From: Apoderus coryli
Lineage: Eukaryota; Arthropoda; Insecta; Coleoptera; Attelabidae
Length of the DNA: 64,000 nucleotides
Assembly: GCA_911728435.2 (NCBI GenBank)
Contig: OU452201.1
Location: 13,020,001 to 13,084,000, forward strand
Direction of reading: 5' to 3'
The position numbers and the translations under genes were made by a program. Shown here one piece after another: positions 59,461 to 64,000 of this stretch; the stretch's first letter is position 1, and every line of letters begins with the position of its first letter. The notes under the pieces are model-generated. The model was not told where the DNA came from. It worked only from the letters and a program-made list of their open reading frames with translations, and did no database searches.

Positions 59461-62400
59461 ATGTCGGATGAAGAAGTGGAAAGATTCGAAATCACAGACT
59501 ACGATTTGGATAATGAATTTAATATGCATAGAGGTCGGAAAGGCCTTAGCAAACACCAACAAATATATGGTAATAAATAAACACTATATTTTTTGTATGA
59601 ATTACCCAGTGTTTTATTTCGTTGGTTATTAGGGATTTGGGCTGATGAAGACAGTGACAATGATGACCAAGCTAGTAATACGTATCAAAAGAAAAAACCA
59701 AAAAACTATTCTGCTCCTATTGGATTTGTTGCCGGTGGTGTTCAACAAGCAGGTAAAAAAGACAAAAATGATGCTAAAATGGATGTTGATAATGGGACTG
59801 AGAGCTCGTCTACAAGGCGCCGCGACAGTTCCGAAGAGTCGGAGGAGGAAGTCCCACGAGCAGGTCAGTCAGAGACAAGGGTATAAGTCATATTTGAGGA
59901 AGTAGATACTGGCACATTACTTATCAACATGTTATCTTAAAGTGTTGAGGCTAATTTTTTTTGTTCATAATAAAATCTGAAGAAATAAGTAGTTAAGATT
60001 TTGCATTTCAAGAGACAATTATAATAAAAACTACTTACTTGCAGGATTTGGTTCAAAACCTTCTCGAAAATCCACACAGTCCACAGTAACAGAAATTACG
60101 GGTGATATCGCTGGGCTAAGAAACACAAACACTAGTAAAGTGAATCCATCATTTGTGCGACAAGGTGTTGGTCAGTGGGAAAAACATACCAAAGGCATCG
60201 GTGCGAAATTGTTGCTCCAAATGGGTTACCAACCAGGTAAAGGTTTGGGAAAAGATTTACAAGGTATTTCAGCACCCGTTGAAGCTCATTTACGTAAAGG
60301 TAGGGGTGCAATTGGTGCGTATGGACCAGAGAAGCCGGCTAGTATAGCAAAAAAGATTGTAAGTAAATAACTCTGTGGTGTACAATAAGGTAGTATTTAA
60401 GATTAATTATCGTTTGCTAGTTTCCCTAAATTAATAAATCTTTGGTTCGAGTCTTAAATTTCTTAGGGTAACTGACTGCAGTCTACTCTAAACCGAACGC
60501 TCTAGCGAAATTATACTAATGAATAATCAATTGGTTAGATAATATAGAGTAGCTCATGGGGTAGTATTACCTCGGTCAAGGGCAAACTACGACTACTGCT
60601 CTCTAAAGAATGACAACAGAAAAGAGGAGCTTTAGAGTTACGCATGCACTCTAGAATGTCTGTTTCACTTCTGTATTAGTGTTTTTTTCTATAATGGAAT
60701 TACGTTTACGTTTCAGAAAATAGGTAGCTTCTGGTTGTTTAGTTTTCTTACTGATTAATTTTTAGGACAGGGAGATTAAACAAGATACAAATGATGAGAC
60801 TCATATCAAAGGTGAATCAAAATGGAAGAAAAACGATATATCAAGCAAAAAAAAGACACGTTATTACTATAGGAGTGTAGATGATGTTATTGAAAAAGGG
60901 AAACGACCAGGTGGTTATAAACATTCGGGAATTTCAAGGTAAATTATAATTTTTGTATCTTACAGGATCAGTAGGAAATCTGTTAGCTGATTGGCTCGTA
61001 CTATTTGTCATACTTTTAGCTGTTAATAGAGATATCGTCGAAATATAGCCTGTTGAGTGTTTTTTTAATTATTTAGCCCAATAGACAAAGTGTTGCCTAA
61101 ATTCGAGTGATGTTTAAGACTTTTTCGATCTAAGGATAATTTACATTGATAATAGCCACTTTCCGAAACAAGTGAAAGTTATATTTGTTTCATTATTGTA
61201 GTGAACTGACCAAGGTGAAAGTAATCGATATGACGGGCCCCCAACAAAGAGTTCTTAGTGGTTATCACGCACTGAGTGGTCTAAAGGCACCACCAGGTGT
61301 TGAACATTTTGAAGATGTAGTTCATAAGAAGTGTTCAAATTTCGCATTGCCGGAAATTCAACATAATTTGGATGTTTTGGTTGATATTTGTGAGCAGGTA
61401 AGGTAAAAAATATATCAGTGATAAGTAGAGACTAAATGTTTTAATTAATAAAGCAACGCATTAATCCCACCAAATATATTGTTTAGTCATAAATTGTATA
61501 AAGCTTTAACGACAGTCTACTGAATAACAACAGTTGTTTGGACCGTCATCATTTAGAATTTCTTCTCAGCGTTTCGCCATCTTCAGGAATTAACGTGGAT
61601 AGAACTTTAAGATGCCCACCACTCGTGAAGTTGCAAAATTGAGATGAAATTCTACAAGACGACGGTCTAATGACTACTGTTATTTGTCTTTAATCATATC
61701 ATACAAAAATGACCACATATCTTATTAGCTTGATTATATTATTAAGTTTGACGATAAAAAATGGACTATTTTTTTTTACTTTTGTTTGCAAGTAAAACTC
61801 ACCTCAACATTTTCAATTTTTTTCCGTGATTAATCAATTTATTTATTAATTATTTACAGATATTAAGCCCTACTTACATATTTTGTGTTCTGTTACGAAT
61901 AAATAGAATAATATCCTGGCTATTTTTATTTTAAAGGAAATCATCCAGATTGACAGAAGTTCACGTTATAATCATGATAAAATCAGTGCATTAAAACAAG
62001 AGGAGAATAATTTTAAGGAACATTTAAAACGGGAAAATCAGCTTGTAGAGAATTTGAATGAAGTAATGGACACTGTAGAGAAATTGATGGACCCAAGACA
62101 GGGATATTCATTAGGTCAAATTGGAGATATGTTCAAAGCTCTACTAGTAAGCGAAATAACTATTTTTGTAGTATAGAAGTTTGTATATTTTAAAATAATT
62201 GTTAAGTATCCCTAATATTCCTAGTACCAATTTGTATCGGCAATATTTTAACCCAAGACTAATATGATGAGTCAGGGAATGCTAGAATTGTAACATTGCG
62301 CAACAACTACTACCACATTGGTGACCGTCGCGTCGTTTTACGTAGCAACTGCAGTTTCTTAGGTTTTTGGGTCCTCCGACGTCTTGTAGAGTTTCTTGTG

Positions 62401-62857
62401 CATTTCACGAACACAAGTGGTCGACGTACATCGGTAGTGAGGTGGACAGATCACGATAATTGTTGAAGATGCCAAGAAAAAAACTAAACAACCTTTAATA
62501 TTAGATTTGATGTGTTTTTACAACGAACTATACATAATTTGGTTAGGTAAATACTTCAAATGTCTATAATCACAATTGCTTTGTAAAATTTCTACAGAGG
62601 GACCACTATGAAGAGTACTGCAGATATGAGCTTGGTGAATTGGCGCCAGGTCTTGTTGGACCATTGATCACGTCAGCACTGGCCAGTTGGAACCCACTAA
62701 CACAACCTCATCAGTATTTGGACGTGTTCACCGAATGGCGGGACATACTAAAAGGACCCTATCGTCGTGGGAGTTTAGAAGGTAATAATATGGGAATACA
62801 GCCGTATGATAGTCTCATATGGCATACTTGGATGCCTGTTATGAGATCTTGTGTTAG
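59461..62857 (+). CDS. TFIP11: Tuftelin-interacting protein 11 (spliceosome disassembly factor), 3' end outside window
   Basis: Seven exons in the window: 59461-59569, 59633-59863, 60045-60358, 60766-60938, 61202-61397, 61937-62146 and 62598-62857. All are GT-AG and phase-consistent, giving the first 497 residues. It starts [20 protein letters not shown], the conserved acidic TFIP11 N-terminus. A G-patch follows at about residues 161-205 ([20 protein letters not shown]). Next come [15 protein letters not shown], a coiled-coil-like segment rich in Glu, Lys and Leu, and the GCFC-type region ([19 protein letters not shown], then [13 protein letters not shown]). TFIP11 (yeast Ntr1, fly sip1) recruits and activates the DHX15/Prp43 helicase to disassemble post-splicing intron-lariat complexes in the nucleus. 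Exon 7 ends in phase 2 at GTAAGT. The C-terminal third must lie beyond 64000. Confidence 0.95.
61521..61690 (-). mobile_element. Intronic MITE-like repeat with CTGAAGA...GAAAC core
   Basis: Imperfect terminal inverted repeats include AATAACA...GACCGTC (about 61523-61547) and its mirror (about 61659-61685). An inner TAGAATTTC/GAAATTCTA pair is also present. On the minus strand a CCTGAAGATGGCGAAACGCTG core (its minus-strand CTGAAGA at 61580-61586, GAAAC at 61571-61575) links it to the other CTGANGA/GAAAC repeats. Located in intron 5 of TFIP11. Confidence 0.5.
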
Positions 62858-63757
62858 GTAAGTTGCACGTTGTTAGAAAGTTTGTTTTCATTACTCATTT
62901 TCAGGAAATTAAAATTATTTTGTAAAATATATATTTAATTAGTATGCTTTAAAACGGAATTATTTGTTATGTATTTATGATATGAATTTCAGTCACAGTT
63001 TTTTTTTTTTTTTTCATTGAACAAAATTGTGATAAGGAACTCTCATTTTTGTTAATTAATTAATTGATGTATAGATAAATAGGAATGTGGTTTGATTTTG
63101 GGATTGCTACATTGCACGGGAATATACAGGATTAAGGATAATGCATAATTTTTCGTTACTAATTGACATCCGTTAAGTACTGCATAATATGGTATAAAAC
63201 TGTGCTTTATCTGCTTCAGTTTCTACGTCGGGGGAAAAATTTAGGAAACAATTTTGGCACTGCAAAAAACATTTACCCTGAAGAATAGTTTTAGTAAAGC
63301 AAGTCTTTAAGTCATTTCTGTTAAGGATTTTGAACCTGCTTTGTTGTTAACTTGGATGGTTGGACACTCGACACAACATCTTAAAACATAGTCTGACCTT
63401 CCTTATGATCAGATTTCGCATTTGTATTTTTAAAATAGATGAAAGTTTGAAAATGTTATATTATGGTAGACAATACATTTCACGGATATAAAGTAGGTTG
63501 GTTAGGATAAAGACCGAAAAGTCGATACAAACTAATTTATTCATTGCCAACGTTTTGCCCACGATGAACGGCAGCGGAAAATCATAATTTCGACATTTTT
63601 TTAATTTCATCATTTGCAATGGTTTTTTTTCATGAACCTTAACGTTTAGAAGTTTGTATGTATTACAATATAATACAATATCTGTATTTTTCAATCTCGG
63701 TTTCTTTAATAATAAGCAATAACGATTTTATAAGGACAATCATAAGATAAGATTTTA
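62858..63757. other. Probable TFIP11 intron 7, part
   Basis: Begins with the exon 7 donor GTAAGT. No TFIP11-like exon was recognised before the mariner fragment. A poly-T run lies at 63000-63014. Confidence 0.5.
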
Positions 63758-64000
63758 TTACTCAACATGGTTGCCTTCGAGGGCAATACAACGAGTATAG
63801 CGATTTTCTAACTTTTCGATACCACTTTTATAGTACGATTTCTCTTTCTCGTCAAAATAGGCCTCAGTTTCAGCGATTACTTCATCATTGGCCTTAAATT
63901 TCTTTCCAGCAAGCATTTTCTTGAGATCTGAACACAGGAAAAAGTCGCTGAGGGCTAAATCTGGAGAATACGGTGGTTGGGTAAGCAAATTCGAAGCACA
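63758..64000 (-). pseudogene. Mariner (DD34D-type) transposase, C-terminal part, cut by window edge
   Basis: The minus-strand frame ends at 63758 and is open to the window edge. It reads PPYSPDLALSDFFLCSDLKK, then MLAGKKFKANDEVIAETEAY, FDEKEKSYYKSGIEKLENRY and TRCIALEGNHVE. SPDLA-x-SD-x-F carries the third catalytic Asp of mariner transposases. The rest is the usual C-terminal tail (G-I-x-KLE-x-R-x-x-x-CI-x-L-x-G-x-x-VE). No break is visible in the 80 codons present. Whether the full gene is intact cannot be judged. It is a different lineage from the relic at 18.7 kb. Confidence 0.88.

Noticed and set aside
1..64000. CRISPR array, bacterial operon, rRNA genes or TTAGG telomere arrays
   Set aside because: No regularly spaced direct repeats, no ribosome-binding-site-led polycistrons, no rRNA motifs and no tandem TTAGG were seen.

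Overview
This is a 64 kb piece of an AT-rich insect nuclear genome. The evidence is spliced protein-coding genes with GT-AG introns of about 50 bp to several kb, a myofilin-like muscle gene (an insect thick-filament protein), and many decayed mariner/Tc1, hAT-like, THAP and non-LTR copies. A beetle or another holometabolous insect is my best guess, but the order cannot be fixed from sequence alone. No CRISPR array, operon, rRNA gene or intact tRNA gene was seen.

Layout. 0-6 kb: one small two-exon gene for a ciliary microtubule inner protein (C20orf85/CIMIP1 family), then a degraded coding relic (3.8-4.1 kb), a Tc1/mariner-type relic and a 275 bp foldback. 6-34 kb: a gene-poor, repeat-rich stretch with a tRNA-derived SINE head, LINE fragments, a possible solo LTR, a GC-rich island, two transposase pseudogenes, two larger foldbacks and several dispersed repeats sharing a CTGA(T/A)GA ... 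GAAAC signature. At 19.75 kb lies a complete, apparently intact type I hammerhead ribozyme fold. 34.5-42.6 kb: a multi-exon myofilin-like gene whose exon phases predict at least a short (119 aa) and a long (313 aa) isoform ending in the same tiny last exon. Its introns hold transposon relics, including an antisense THAP fragment. 44.1-44.8 kb: a THAP-domain gene broken by a frameshift.

46-52 kb: a compact housekeeping block. NAA38 (NatC auxiliary subunit, +), COA6 (mitochondrial copper/COX assembly, -) and NAA30 (NatC catalytic subunit, +) lie within 5.6 kb, so two of the three NatC subunits are near neighbours. A 1.0 kb nested palindrome separates COA6 from NAA30. 55-64 kb: ESF1 (pre-rRNA processing, -) and TFIP11 (spliceosome disassembly G-patch protein, +) are divergently transcribed. 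The 1.5 kb between them is largely a hAT-like non-autonomous element with seven TATCGATA motifs. TFIP11 runs off the right edge, and a mariner transposase fragment lies at the window end, probably inside its next intron.

Most interesting: the hammerhead ribozyme, the palindrome-of-palindromes at 47.8-48.8 kb, the NatC gene pair, the TATCGATA-rich element in a divergent promoter region, and the predicted alternative splicing of the myofilin-like gene. All family names come from recognising motifs by eye. No database search was run.
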